Of a stretch of DNA of 64,000 nt, positions 1-12,600 are shown piece by piece. A model generated the notes under the pieces. It saw only the letters and a program-made list of their open reading frames with translations. It did no database searches and had not been told where the DNA came from. The stretch's first letter is position 1. Every line of letters starts with the position of its first letter. Source of the DNA: Lyophyllum atratum (Eukaryota; Basidiomycota; Agaricomycetes; Agaricales; Lyophyllaceae). The position numbers and the translations under genes were made by a program. Location of the stretch: the NCBI GenBank assembly GCA_014905825.1, contig JACGCN010000021.1, positions 620,001 to 684,000 on the forward strand, read 5' to 3'.

Positions 1-1076
1 GATTTCCTGCCGCAGACAACTCAATAAAAAGTCTACCCGGGAACTAAGTACACTTCTGCTTACCACCAAGACATCAATCCCCCGCTAGATGCAAGTAAGC
101 AGGTGTATCATGACAGTAGATCGAAAGGTAAAAAAAGATGTACGTACCGCTCCAGCATACGACACGATGTCTTTAACATCAGCTGTGCTGTAGATCTCGC
201 TGGAAGAGTATGCGCCCTTCGCAGCCAACTCCGGGAACGCAGGAATAACAAGAGGGAAGCTTTGGGAGTCGGTAACATGCCAATGGAACGTGTTGATCTG
301 CAAATAGACTGTGTTCGTAGAGCGTTCAGACAACTGGATTGGGATCGCAAACTCGCCTTCACCCAGCTCATGGCATTGAGAGTCCGTTTTATATCAGCAA
401 CTGGGAAGCTAAAACACGTTATACCAGCTCCAAATATGCCAACGAAAAACAGCCTCACAAGTTCCTTGCGGTATCAAGCATGAACCCTCGGTACGGCTGC
501 CAGCATAGAGAGGATCAGTCGCAGGATAGAAACTCTCATCTAGTAACTCACGTAGGCAGGAGCATCGTTAACAATCTTAACCGGAGCCTGATACGTATAC
601 GTGACACCCCCAACGTCATACCAAAGTTGTCCAAACGTCGTAAGGCCCCTGAACAGCCCAAGCGTAGAATTCGCCGTCAAAGCAGCCCCCGTCCCATCAC
701 TCGGGACGGTGAGAGAGTACCCTTCACTGCGTGTCCCAATAGGCAGGACAGCTTCGACTGCAATCGAGCGAGGCGTGGCGGAATTCAACAAGGAGATGGA
801 GAGGCTGGGCAGAGTGTGTGCTTTTCCTAACGCTGCGGTATCGTTCGCACCACGTCCGACAGCAAGCCGTTGGAGTTTGTCCGTACGGAGGTACGATTTC
901 GCTTGCTTGACTGCATCAAGCAGATCCTGGGGCGGGTTGTCGATCTTGACGTTGATATCGAAGTTCGAGCCGAGCTTCACGAGCGTTGTCCCTGTATGAA
1001 GATTCCTGGGGATGGGCCAGAGGCCGAGTACGCTACACGGGGCAATAGCAATGCAGATGAGAAGGATGGGCAGCAT
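1..1076 (-). CDS. GH20 beta-N-acetylhexosaminidase, N-terminal part (runs off left edge)
   Basis: Secreted glycoside hydrolase family 20 enzyme that removes terminal GlcNAc from chitin oligomers and glycans. The start at 1076 gives a signal peptide (MLPILLICIAIAPCSVLG), then the fungal GH20 N-terminal domain (LWPIPR, DKLQRLAVGRG, EGYSLTVPSDGTGAALTANS, GLFRGLTTFGQLWYD). The catalytic domain opens with PYRGFMLDTARN, FHWHVTDSQSFPL and RGIDVLVEI. Proposed exons are 1076-552, 496-459, 408-357, 297-148, 84-64 and 6-1; phases agree at every junction. The window ends just before the expected DTPGH motif, so the catalytic Asp-Glu pair is outside. The intron 356-298 appears to start with GC (GCGAGT). 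An upstream in-frame start at 1127 would bury the signal peptide and overlap the TATA box, so 1076 is preferred. Confidence 0.93.
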
Positions 1077-1109
1077 CGTGGCGAAGAGTGACTCCGATGC
1101 TTGCGCTGT

Positions 1110-1118
1110 TTTTATATA
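1110..1118 (-). promoter_or_regulatory. TATA box of the GH20 gene
   Basis: On the minus strand this reads TATATAAAA, about 35-40 bp upstream of the chosen ATG at 1076. The close spacing implies a very short 5' leader. Confidence 0.6.
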
Positions 1119-1518
1119 GAGCTGCACTCCAGGAGAGAAGATATACTAGCTCAGCGGGTAGGTAATCATGGGGCAGGCACCGCATGGACCGTGGATATTT
1201 TGGTTCGGAGTCGGGGCAGGTTTCTATTACATGGAAGATGCGAAGTCTAAGACATTCATGAGCCATGTGGCACGGCTGTGGGGAGAAATTGATAATCCTG
1301 ATCGACACTGTCACTGACACCTCTTGATCAGATACCGCTATTGATACAGGTGGAAGTACAACAAACACAAGTCGACGATGCTCCTATCGACATACACATA
1401 GCTCGTGGTGGACTACGCAGCATAGCTAGGCCTGCTGGGAGGAGTAAGATCCGTAGGACAATACGAGCACACGGACAATACAGAATGCCATGCCTCCGGA
1501 CAGTGGATACAAGGGAGC
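1119..1518. other. Intergenic spacer, GH20 promoter side
   Basis: About 400 bp between the 3' end of the lipase and the TATA box of the hexosaminidase gene, both on the minus strand. It should hold the lipase 3' UTR and the upstream promoter of the GH20 gene. I see no coding frame with splice support and no repeat. Confidence 0.5.
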
Positions 1519-3691
1519 TCACAAGCCCTCATCGTACAGCTTCCTCGATAACGCCACATAAAACGTTTCCAAGTCCTTCTTGGACGCCAACTCATTCTTC
1601 ATCCGACTCTTCCCCTCCTGATCCATATGTTTCTGCATCTCAGAACGGACGCCATCCTCACCATGCGTCTCCGCAACACTCACAGCCACCTGCGCCTTCA
1701 CCTGCGCCATAACTTTGCTCTTCCCACCAATGATCGAGGGTGACGGTACCTGGTCCGTCAGCCAGTCAAAGACAGCGGACAGCCTGTCGGTGGTCGACTT
1801 GATGATCGCATCGTCTCTGGCACTCTCCCGCTTTCGTTCCTCGTCGCGGCTTGTTGACTTGGGCTGGTCGCCGCTCGCTTCTGCAGCTTTCGCCTCAGCA
1901 TCGCGCTGGATCTTCTCCTCCTTCTTCCACGCCCCAACGAAACGCCCCCAATCCGGGAGTCCCCACCCATCGCCATTAATAGTCCGATGCCCTGCCGTGC
2001 TAACGCCTAACCCGATGGCAGGAATGGCAGGTAGGTCCACGCCAAATTCAATACCTCGAGCACCCCTCATCTCCCAATCTATAACATATGATGAGAGAGT
2101 TCGATGAGAACTGAGAGTAAACGACTTACGATCACAACCCTCCATGATCCCCAAGAACTCCCCCCATCGCGCGCTCTGTACCGTCACCAACCCATCGTTA
2201 CCCCACTCCCGTTCCTGTGCCCACAGCGGCGTGCCGGCCGACGTTCCAGACCCCATTTCCTGCTCCCAAAGCGCTTTCATCTTGCCCCGGTGCTTCTCTT
2301 CCATCCCATCCAGCACCATCTTCGGCAACCAAAACGGATGCCAAATGCTGACGCCTGCCATCCGACCCGCGACGCTGAAATACTTGACGGTGGGGTCATC
2401 GGGCGTGTTGGGGTTGAAGACCTCGTTTAGATAATGGGATGTGAGGTTGGCGTATGCAGGAGAGTCTACTATGGATAGCAGGAGAGTCGTGAAAGATGAG
2501 GGAAGAGATGAGAGAGACAGGGAGAAAGGCGTGTCAGGCTTGGCCCCCGATACATCGTCACTTGATGGTGGTGGCACCGCTACATGAGTCTTTGCCATTT
2601 CTAGCTCTTGTTGACGTAGTTTACCAATCCCGATGTTTTCCTTGGGAAAGGTGAGTCCCGAACGCGAAAGGAAGAAACGGCGACTTACAGTACACCAATC
2701 CATGAACGGACTTCCTCGATGGGGAGTACTGATAGTGGTCAGCGACAACGGAGCGTATTCTTCCGGTTTTATATGTGTGATGAGATGTCGACAGTCAAGG
2801 CCCCCCATGGAATGGGCCAAGAAGTTGACGCCTCGGCCGCGAGCTTTGTGCTGAAGTTGTCGATCCAACATATCAGCGCGCGAAGTGATAGAACCAGTTC
2901 TGCCAGTAATACGAGTCAGTTAGGTAGTGACGATGGGCTATGGGTGACTGACCCAGGGACGGATGTGACTATTACCTCTGCTCGAACAGTGTCGCGCAAT
3001 ACATTCAGGACATTGGACCAGTAGTGCATCCTCATACTGGGGAATTTGAGTGGCCCCCGGGAATCAAACCCATAAAGCCCTGAGTAGTGTCAGTACACGT
3101 TTGTAGTGAACCTTCAAGCACATACCATGACAGAGGACTATAGGATATCGGGGAGTGCGAAGAGGATCACGCAGGGCAGGGTTCTGGATCAGCTGATGGA
3201 TCGTATCAAGAGGAGCCGGAGCTTGCGGTGGTTCTGGCGGCGGCAAGTTGGTCGGTGTGTCTGATCGCCTGCTCTTCTGCGGTTTCGGAGGCGGGGGTGG
3301 GTCCTCTGCGTGGATTGGCGAGTCTTGTTGAGTAAACGTAGACAGTAGGGCAGGCCATGACCAGCGCCTGCCGTGCCAAGGTAGTGACCCTGAGTCTGTT
3401 ATCGTCAACTACAGCGGTATGAGATTCAAAGACAGAGATACCATGTAGGGTAGATGCTGTGGCATCCGAGCGAACAAGTCTATGCCAGTCCCAAGTGGTT
3501 CGTGAGGTCCGCCGCGGCCATTCGTGCCCTGCGAGGTCGTCGAAAGGAACTCCAAGGTTTCTTGGGCGTTCGTCGTCTAGTTTGGCCTGCTTGAGAAGAA
3601 GATATTGATTGGAGATGGAGAGGGTAGAGATTACATTGACGATTCGGCGGAGGACGAGGACGACATGGGCTGGAAAGTACACACTGTTCAT
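1519..3691 (-). CDS. TGL2-like alpha/beta-hydrolase lipase
   Basis: Putative triacylglycerol lipase or serine esterase of the yeast Tgl2 type (mitochondrial in yeast; location here is inferred). Six exons (3691-3442, 3395-3126, 3079-2953, 2899-2689, 2640-2130, 2078-1519) give 642 aa with consistent phases. Visible motifs are the oxyanion-hole strand PRYPIVLCHGLYGFD, the nucleophile elbow AHSMGG (Ser), STPHRGSPFMDWC, and GNDGLVTV (candidate catalytic Asp). The charge-relay His lies in CDHWEMRGARG; its codon is completed only when the intron 2129-2079 is removed. The N-terminus has a moderately hydrophobic stretch that could be a membrane or targeting segment. A proline-rich linker (EDPPPPPKPQK) precedes the hydrolase domain. 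The C-terminal 150 or so residues are charged and poorly conserved. The first exon is the least certain part; the ATG at 3691 is the first in frame. Confidence 0.88.
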
Positions 3692-3999
3692 CGTCAGCGT
3701 CAAAAGCAAACCTTGGGAATCTGTTTTTGACGCGCTGTGGCACGTGACATGCTGTAATTAACGATATCATTCAGAAGGATGTCTCATGGACATTAGACAA
3801 GCCTGGACGGGCTGCACCCTGGTTTTGTGCATGCTCACTGGAAGCGCATGCACTGGCAGTGGTAGGTGCATCGACAGATCCGGGTGATTTACAGTGGTCC
3901 ATCTTTCCAATGAGGCCGATAAGCTTGGAAAGGTCACATGATCTATTACAATTTTTGGAATCGTCGTCCTTGCATCCATTCGGTCTTGTTAAAGTTTCA
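3692..3999. promoter_or_regulatory. Divergent promoter between lipase and UTP7
   Basis: A 308-bp spacer separates two divergent start codons (lipase leftward, UTP7 rightward), so it probably acts as a shared bidirectional promoter. No clear TATA box was seen. This is inference from gene orientation. Confidence 0.45.
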
Positions 4000-6159
4000 A
4001 TGGACGCCCTCATCGCCAAAGCGGACGCAGTCCAACCACATGGCAAGAAACGAAAGCTCTCTCGCAAACAATCCTCCTCGACCGACCGAACCCTGCACTC
4101 CGTTGCAAAGCACACCGCCGTCCCAAAATCTTTCAGCAAATTACCCGATGCCCCCGCGACCTACTCACACATTGCTAACAAAAAGCTGCGCGCTGAGCTG
4201 AACAGGCACACCGCACAGGCCAGTCGAGCAAAGGCTCTTTTGGAGGATGCAGAGATGTTGTTAGCAGATGAGGCGGGGAAGATCGAGGTCGAAGGAGAGA
4301 TGGAGCGCACATGGCGCGTTGGACAGAATGAGATTGCGGAAGGGGCGGGCCAGGAGGCTGCTAAAGGTCGCAAAGAGTGGAAGCTAGACGGTGGCCCATA
4401 CCGGTCACGATACACCAGAAACGGAAGGTCTGTCGGTGTATCACCTTCTGGTGGCGTAACCTGACCTCCTACTAGACATCTCGCTATAGCTGGACGATCC
4501 GGGCATGTAGCGACATTCGACTGGCTAACTGGAAATTTACACTCGGAACTTCAACTACAAGAGACATGTAGAGACATCACGTATGTTCCTCGGTCAAATT
4601 CCTACCAACTCAAACTGATCTTCGACGTCCATAGCTTCCTTCATGACCAATCTCACTACGCAGTTGCTCAAAAGAAGTACGTCTTCATCTATGATCGCGA
4701 CGGCGTGGAGCTACATTGCCTCAAATCCCACATCGAGCCCACCCGCCTCGAATTCCTCCCCTACCACTGGTTGCTCGCCAGCACCGTACGTACACCCTAT
4801 TCTTCCATTCTCACAATCTAACATCCACATCTCAGGGCAACTCCGGCCACCTCAAATACCAAGACACCTCCACCGGCCAGCTTCTCATCGAACACCGGAC
4901 CAAGCTCGGCGCATGCACAACAATGGCGCAAAACGCACACAACGCCGTCATCCACCTAGGACACCAGAACGGGTGCGTCACACTCTGGACACCGAATCTC
5001 CCGCACCCCGCTGTGCAGCTCCTAGCCCATCTGGGTCCAGTGGTGAGCGTCAGCGTGGACCCGAGTCAAGGCGGGCGCTACATGGCCACTGCAGGAAAAG
5101 ACGGGACAGTGAAAGTGTGGGATTGCCGGAATTGGAAGGGGGCGGTGAGGGACTGGAGCGTGCGGAGTGGAGGTGATGTAGAATTGGATTGGAGTGCCCG
5201 AGGATCGTTGGCCGTGGCCAGTGGTGGAGGAGTGAACGCAAGTGAAACCTCCATCTTTTCTCGAATCCCGCTAACGCAAAGGTCATATTATAGGTTTACA
5301 CCAGGCCATCGATACACACACCTATGCACACAAAAGCGCCGCCACCGCTCTACCTCACCCACCCAATTCCACACCGACCACTCACATCAGTTCGCTTTGC
5401 GCCGTTCCAAGATATCCTGACCATTGGTCATTCAGGCGGTCTATCGAGCATCATCGTGCCCGGTGCCGGTGAGCCCAACTTTGACAGCGCAGAGGCCGAT
5501 CCCTTCGAGAACACCAAGGCTCGTCGGGAGAAGGAGGTCAAGGCTCTCTTGGACAAGGTCTGTCTCCCCTACAACTCTACTTTTGTCCCTCCTGACTGGT
5601 CCTGTCATAGATCCAACCGGATATGATCACCCTCGATCCTGATCTCATCGGATCACTCGCCCCGCCCTCAAAACTCACGACCGTGACAACAATAGACGGG
5701 AAACCCCCGGTAGAGATACCCTTTGCGCGGCTGCCTCGTCTCGAGCGTTTGAAGGCATCCGGGAAGGCGGACACGACGGAGGACCACAGTGACGAGGAAG
5801 GATTGGACGAGAATGGGAAAAAGGAGTCGAGGGAAGAGAGGGAACGACGGAAGCAGCGTGGAAAGGGGAAGAGTCTCAAGAGGTACGTTCCATCCGTTTT
5901 TTGTTCTTTATACATAGCTGATGGTCGTGCTAGATACCTGCGGAAGCAACGCAAGAACGTCATTGATCCCACAGCGGCATGTCTTTCATTCGATCGTTCT
6001 GCGGAGAGATTCTAATCAATTACAATTTTGCAGGTCGCGATTCGGCAAAAACTGGAGAAGCAGCGGGAGGAGAAGGAGCGAATGCGGAAAGCTGCCAAAA
6101 ATGGGGGCGAGGAACCCCGGAAACCCTCTGCGTTGGATCGCTTCAAGCGCGCACCCTGA
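4000..6159 (+). CDS. UTP7: U3 snoRNP / SSU-processome WD-repeat protein UTP7 (WDR46)
   Basis: Nucleolar WD40 protein of the small-subunit processome, needed for 18S rRNA maturation. Eight exons (4000-4427, 4476-4580, 4635-4785, 4836-5237, 5294-5557, 5611-5882, 5934-5976, 6034-6159) join in phase to 596 aa. Diagnostic segments are GRKEWKLDGGPYRSRYTRNG, HSELQLQETCRDITFLHDQS, KKYVFIYDRDGVELHCL, GTVKVWDCRNW, PLTSVRFAPFQDILTIGHS, PGAGEPNFDSAEADPFENTK, and the C-terminal basic coiled segment RQKLEKQREEKERMRKA ending LDRFKRAP. The N-terminus is basic, as expected of a nucleolar protein. Two introns appear to use GC donors: 5977-6033 starts GCATGT, and only this donor keeps the conserved tail in frame; 5238-5293 probably starts GCAAGT. 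Single copy, outside the amplified array. Confidence 0.95.
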
Positions 6160-6341
6160 TATTCTCTTTAGGAGGACACATTGAATACTATTTACAGCGC
6201 ATAGTTTGAGCGTTCGTTATCTACACTGGGAACGAGAGAGAACATGTGGAACGCTCATGTTGGTCATCTGAGAATAGAACTGAATTATTGTGAGTTCGAG
6301 GTGAACTTATGAATACACATTACCCCTTCCATCATGCCCAG

Positions 6342-6569
6342 CTATATGCGCTCTCCTTCGAATTCATCTGCAGGTTGTTGCCGATGCGGGCTCATGTTAT
6401 TGACGGACCTTGGGGTACGAGATGATTGTGCTGTGGTGGGGACAACGCCTTCTCGATACTTTCGGTGATTGTAGTATGTTCCTTTGGAGACTTGTTTCTT
6501 GCGCTTGCAGTACCTGGCGCAGTCGCAAAAATAGCGTAGTGTTACACCGGGGCCTGCAGCTACGGGCAT
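6342..6569 (-). CDS. Small cysteine-cluster ORF resembling the N-terminus of an agaric transposon protein
   Basis: A 75-aa frame with a C-x-C-x3-C cluster (FCDCARYC) followed by VSKGTYYNHRKYR. This resembles the N-terminal zinc-binding module I associate with large Agaricomycete transposon proteins, where it precedes several hundred more residues. Here it stops after 75 aa, so it is probably a relic or a truncated first exon. TE1 inserted about 58 bp upstream of its ATG, separating it from its original promoter; the DNA formerly adjacent now lies beyond 13865. The family link rests on the motif alone. Confidence 0.4.
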   Translation of the reverse strand: MPVAAGPGVTLRYFCDCARYCKRKKQVSKGTYYNHRKYREGVVPTTAQSSRTPRSVNNMSPHRQQPADEFEGERI

Positions 6570-6627
6570 ATTGACGGGAGAGAAACTTGGCGGCGCTGCA
6601 ACTTGGGTGGGTAGGACGGAGCACGAT

Positions 6628-9600
6628 AGGACCCCCGCATATGCCGCATAATGTCCGATCCGAACTCCTCAAATTTAGCCCAATGTGTCCGCAACATTTT
6701 GGGCCAAATGTGTGCGCACCAGGATCCGACCTCGTCATTTTTTTTTCCAGTGTACGCAACATAGATCGGACATTGGTACAGGCGGCATATGTACGCACCA
6801 TCGGATCGGACATCAGGGCGAGCAGGATGTGTACGCATTTAGGATCGGGGTCCGTACGCGAGGGGGAGATGTCCGCATTCCAGATCGGACATCTGGGATA
6901 ATAGAATATGTCCGCATTGCAGACTAGTATAGTACTAATAGTAATAGACAAGACATAGATATTATAGTAAGGAGGTCCATACGTATTAGCGAGGGAGTGA
7001 GCTACACTCGATTCTCATCGTCGTCAGAGACATCTTCGTCTTCATGGTCTTCATCAGCCTCCGGCTCTACAAGAGGAACATCCTGCTTCGCCGCTTTCTT
7101 CCAGGCCTTGACCTCCTTAACGAGATCCTTCACTAATAGAGCTATAAGGACGGACTGAGCTTTGAGTTTCTGCATCATTTCGAATGAAAAATTGCAGAGA
7201 TGAAGCAGCGAAACGGGGTGATCATCGGTTGTCGAGATATCCTGGCGTGTAACGCCGGAACAAGACGCAAGTGAAAAGAGAATGTGTGTTGCCGGGATTT
7301 GTAGGAATGTTGAACAGTGTAGAGGAGCCCCGCAAGATAGTGATGAGTATATGTGGCCAGAGAACGGGCGATACACCCGGATGTTGATATACGATGGCGC
7401 GCCCACACTATCGATGCTCGGTACCCATTCATGCGGAGCGCTTTTATAGTTTGCTTGAGAATAAATGGTGATAACTACGAGTGAAATTCGCATTAGGATA
7501 TGGCTGGAAAAAGATTCAATGATTACTGACCTTCACCGAAGATAATTTCGGTTGTCTTGGGATGGCGAACCAAAACAAAATGGCCAGGCAACAACGGATT
7601 GAAGCTACTTATGTTTGCTGTCATTATGTTATCATGGATACCCGTGCGATGAAGGGCAAGGAGTACACGTTGTCGAATAGTAACCATTGCCTATTGCAAT
7701 CCAGATCAGTTAAGATGCCGATGGAATTGTCAGGGTTAGGACTCACTGATGCGTGTACATTCCTTAGCGCTGCCTTATTCCTGGCCCGTGTTCCGCCATT
7801 GATGCTTGCAGCAACAAAAGTACCTGTGTGACGTACACGTCGATCGGCACCAGTGGTCGCATTGAGCTTCTCATTCTCAGGAACAAGGTTTGCCAGCCGC
7901 ATGAGAAGGGCTTCACGGATGGAACGTTCTGGCGGAGGTGGGTTGTGAAACTCGCGTCCGTGTTCTCGAACTGCCTTAGCAGTTGATTTGGTCTGGTGGC
8001 GGATTCGTTCGGCAACCAAGCTTTCGCGCAAAAGTTGACTGTTCTCGACCAAGATAAGTGGCTGATGCACAGGAGTCGTCGTTACCTGGCCAGCGATGTG
8101 AATGAAGGATGGAAAGAAAACTCGAAAGCTTGGCATACCTTGGAAGATAGTTGAACCTGGAGGGCTTCAGCAATGTTCTGGCGGACTTCTTCAAAGCAAT
8201 TTTCGGGTGTGTCCGGGAGATTTTCGCTGCAAAAGTGGAAGATAAAGTAACACGACTGTCACTTGAAGAAGTGCTCACTTACATGGATAGAGACCTCTCG
8301 ACGTCATCAGCAGCGATGGCGAGCTCGCATGTCTCGAAGGCATCCTCGTCAGCACCAGTCTTGAATGATACTGATTCATAGAGGGTAAGAAGCTGAGCGA
8401 GCGTCCGTGGGCCTTGAGACATCGGTGGTTTCATCTTCTTCTTCTTGGCATCTGAAAGGACGGGGTGAGCGTACTCGGAAAGCATGAGCTCCGCATCGAT
8501 GCCAACTGCTGCAAGAAGTTGCTTTGCTTCTTTGAAAGCATGGTCCGAGGCACGCGCCAAGTCAGCATCGCTGGGATACCGCATCAGCTCTTGAAGATCC
8601 AGGTCATCGGCATTGAAATATGTGTGGTGATAACCAGCGGCGGTCTGCTGGGTCTGCTCGTCATGCGTCAAGTCTTGAAAATCGCCCATAATGATGATCT
8701 GTAACTTCGGATTCATGTGGAGAACATCGGCGTAGTTGAAGTCTTTCTTCTGTGTACGCATGACACCGAAAAAATGTTCGCAAGCCTCCGTCGAGTGAAG
8801 CCAAGGACATAAAGGGTATTGGGAATAGTATTTTCGATAGATGGAGATAAGCGACAGAAGGCTGTCGCAGCAGATGAGGAAGATGTCGTATGACTCTCGG
8901 GAGATGAACTGGACATTGACATTGTAATCTGGATGTTTGACAACGTGCGTGTGCCACGCCATGAGGAAAAATCGGGCGCGCATAACCATCTTGGCACGTT
9001 GGAAGTGACTAATGTTTCTGTTCTGCCATGCGTCGATGAGCTCGCCAAAGATGAAGAGGTAAACGGAGAGTGCACGATTTTCCGGATATGTTGAAAGGTT
9101 GAAATCAAGCGCTGCAGCCGACAGCAATCGTGCTGCAGCACGGTCATCCTGCTTGTCGACATTCTCGACGTCACGCCTAAAAAGAGGTCCGAGGGTATTC
9201 GCGGCCAGTTCGCGCACTTGCGCAAAAAAGATGACGAAGTTGGACAACACAATATTTCGCGCCCCTGTCAACAACTGATTTCGAGATGTCTTTGCCGCAT
9301 GCTTGCTATCTTGGACTTTAACAAAAGGGTAACGTCCACGTGCGAGCGGGACTTTGAGGTAAATGTTGCAGCCAGGGTTGGGATTGGGAATTGAGAAAAC
9401 TAGATGTTCGGGCGCTGAGTCGCAAATGATGTCCTGGATTTTACGCTCTGTCTCTGTCCCGTCACTTGCTTGTGATACTGTGTGAATGCCCTGGTCGTGC
9501 AACATCTCGTCAAGTTTGAAATGCAATTGAGACAAAGCTTCAGCTGAGTCTTTAGAGCCGCGCGCTACAGCCGCTACGATAATGGGCGGGATGCGTGGCA

Positions 9601-12600
9601 GCGGAATTGTAAGGAGCCATAGACGTAGCTATGTTGAAATAGCATTAGTGCTTTGAAAATAGTGTAAGGTTGATATATCACCTTATCGGCTTGATCGACC
9701 TTGGCATCCGCAAACACTCTGTCAACTTCGTCGAGCGACGAGACGCGAATCGGCTCGAGGTCGGTAGTTCCGAGAATGAGAAAAATCGATTTTGATTCTT
9801 CGTAGAGAGCAAGCGCTGGCTCAAGTGCTGTGTCATCCCAAGACAATGCCAGTGGACCGGTGTAGGAATACTTTTCAAGAACTGCTCTAATGGCCTTCAT
9901 GTTCTCGACGGAGAAGCCAGGGCGGAACTTGGGTTGTCGTGCTCGGATTTGCCTAAAACATTGCTCAATATATGCAAGACAAGAAATAAAGAATGTTACG
10001 CACTGCATGCTGCGAATTCCGCGGCCCCCAAAGTGCTTCCTGAAGCTTTTGTAGGCACGGTTCGATGTCGAAGCGAGAACATTACAGAATTGATTGAAGC
10101 CGCTTGCATACTTCATGTTCTTCAGAGACTTCCCTTGCGTGATACGCGTTGTTTTTAAAACCAAGGCTTCAATCATCCCTAGGGCAACATCGTACTTTGC
10201 GTACGTGCCATCAACAGCCCCGCGCGCAAACTTGAGCCACGGAGAATTGCCATCTTCCTAGAAACACACTGAAATTCAGCATTTATCGAAGGAATGAGTT
10301 GAATCTGCATACCTCTTCAACCAGCTGGCGTACACCTTTGTATTTGAGATAGATAACTCCGAGTTCTGGACAACGATTCACTTTCGGCACATACTTCATA
10401 TTCTCTTCTGATGGCATCTGGCGGTTCAACGCGACTTGGAACGTATGAAGCTGGCGAAGAGCGGAGCAGTTCTCGCACGGTTGAGGTTCCAAGACATCGT
10501 CAATGGCTTCGACGAGCTTCTCGCAAGCTGTGGAATAGACTGCAGCTACGGCACCTCGGACAATTCTCCACCTAAAAGTTGCCTCCTCGCGACGAAGGAC
10601 TGCCCGCTGCTTCTTCGGGGAGAGATCACGCCATAAAAGATCAGTCTCGCTTCCTGGCCATAATTCTTTGATGATAGCTGCACGTCCACGTGCACCACCA
10701 CCCAAGGCAGACACACGGCAAAGGTATCGGTCGATGCGGGGGTCCAAGTCCTTGGTCAGGCCAGGGCATGGGACCTGAGGCAACGGAGTGAACACAAGCG
10801 CGGGAGATCTTAAAGTAGAGCCGGGTGCGGACACGGCGGTTTTCTTTGCGAAGAAGTCGGTGATGGACTTCGTGGTAAGACCCTTCATCGCTTTTTGCCT
10901 CTTTTGACACTTGTCTCCCTGTCGATGCTTAGACCATCGCCCAATATCATACATGCAGCGCATCCTTATCCATTCCATGCAAACAGAGCAGTGGACCATG
11001 CGCAAGTCGTCATCTTGGAACATTGCTTTGGGATCGACGTCAAGGACTTTATCGCGAAAAACCTGCAATGCGCTGTGGTTCGGAACGAAATCAGGACCAC
11101 CGGCGGCCCGATTAAGCTGCTTGTGGTGTGCCCAGGAAGAGCCGCGCTTCGGTCCTGCCTTTCTGACGAGGCGGCGGCGGCGATTGGCCTCTTTGGACTC
11201 ACGGGAGTCGGAGACGTCATCATCAGAATCATCTGTACGCGGTCGCTTTTTGGCTGTCTTGGGGACGATGGGCTGTGCTGGTGACGGATGAGGTGATGGT
11301 GAGGGCGCCATTTCATCTGCTAGCAAAGGTGATGGTGGCGAGGATGGGCGTATACCGAAATCAACACCATCAATTTCCATGGAGGTATTTTCCAAAGAGC
11401 CGGTGCATGGTAAAGGCAAAGAGCATGTTTCTGAAGCGCTCGTAGGATTGTCAATAGTACTCTGTTGGATTAATGTCAGGAGTGAAAATAACGGTAGTGA
11501 ATTTGCTGCCCACCTCGTCCTCATTGTCCTTGATCGTGTCGGAAAGATGTAGAAAACCATTCCATTCGTGCAATGACTGCAGTCCGCGCTGTCCATGCTT
11601 CGTGGGCGAGTAACACTGTTGCCAAATAACACAAGACTATGACACCGCATGAGAAGCTGTCGGATTGGAGTGGGATAGGAAGTGATTGGCCAAGCTTGAA
11701 AGAAGCGCCGTCATAGCCAAATGACTCGAGCCACCACTGGAGTAAATCAAGCTGGTCTGTTGGTGGTAGCTTCTCATGACCGAGAGAGTCTCCGTACATG
11801 AAAGTACGATTCACAATATCTATCTTCAGGAGTGCCCAATGACACCTCGAAACATTGAGAGGGACGTAAATATCATCGACACTCCTGTCACGGAGCATCT
11901 TCTCTGTGGGAGAAAATGAAGCTGGGGAATAGGTGGTCTGACGTTGCTTTGCAACATCGAGTGTGCAGATCAGCTGGCAATTGGTGATTCGGACGCGGCT
12001 GTTGCTCTTGAGACGCCGGAGGATGAAGCTGACACCAGAATCGATGAGGTCGTCATTGAGCCAATCATTGCTCAGCATGAGTGAAAGGTCCCGCGTGCTA
12101 AGTTGCACAGTGCGACTAAGGCTCGGTACTATTCCATCCCATGGAACATGCTCGAGGCGATCACGACAAGCTTCGACAATATCGGGAGTATGCTTGAAAA
12201 GACTGCCGGGCGCGTCATCAACAACGTTACTGAGCCAAGCCACCGCCTGCTCCCAGCGTTGGCGAGTGTTTGTGTAATAGGTGAAGTCACCCAGAAGCCG
12301 CTCCGCCCATAATGGGTATCGAGCTGCAGGATTCCCGGGGAGGCTGATGGAAAGATGGCCTGAAAGCCATGATTGATTAAAGGCGTTTCGTATAGCAGAA
12401 AGGAATGGTTTGGCGGCGAAAAAATGTGATCGATGAGTCGAGGCGTCGCTGCTATCGCCAAGGACGTTCGGTATCTCTTTCGTGTACTGACAATCTTCCG
12501 CGACGGCGAGCTCAGTCATCATCTCGTTTGGGGAGAAATCATGTAGCAGCTTAGCAACAGAAAATGAGCGTGAAGATGGTATTAATCCTGCTCGAATACT

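Noticed and set aside
3480..3770. Separate small gene upstream of the lipase
   Set aside because: An exon ending at 3442 splices in phase into the lipase frame, so it is better explained as lipase exon 1.
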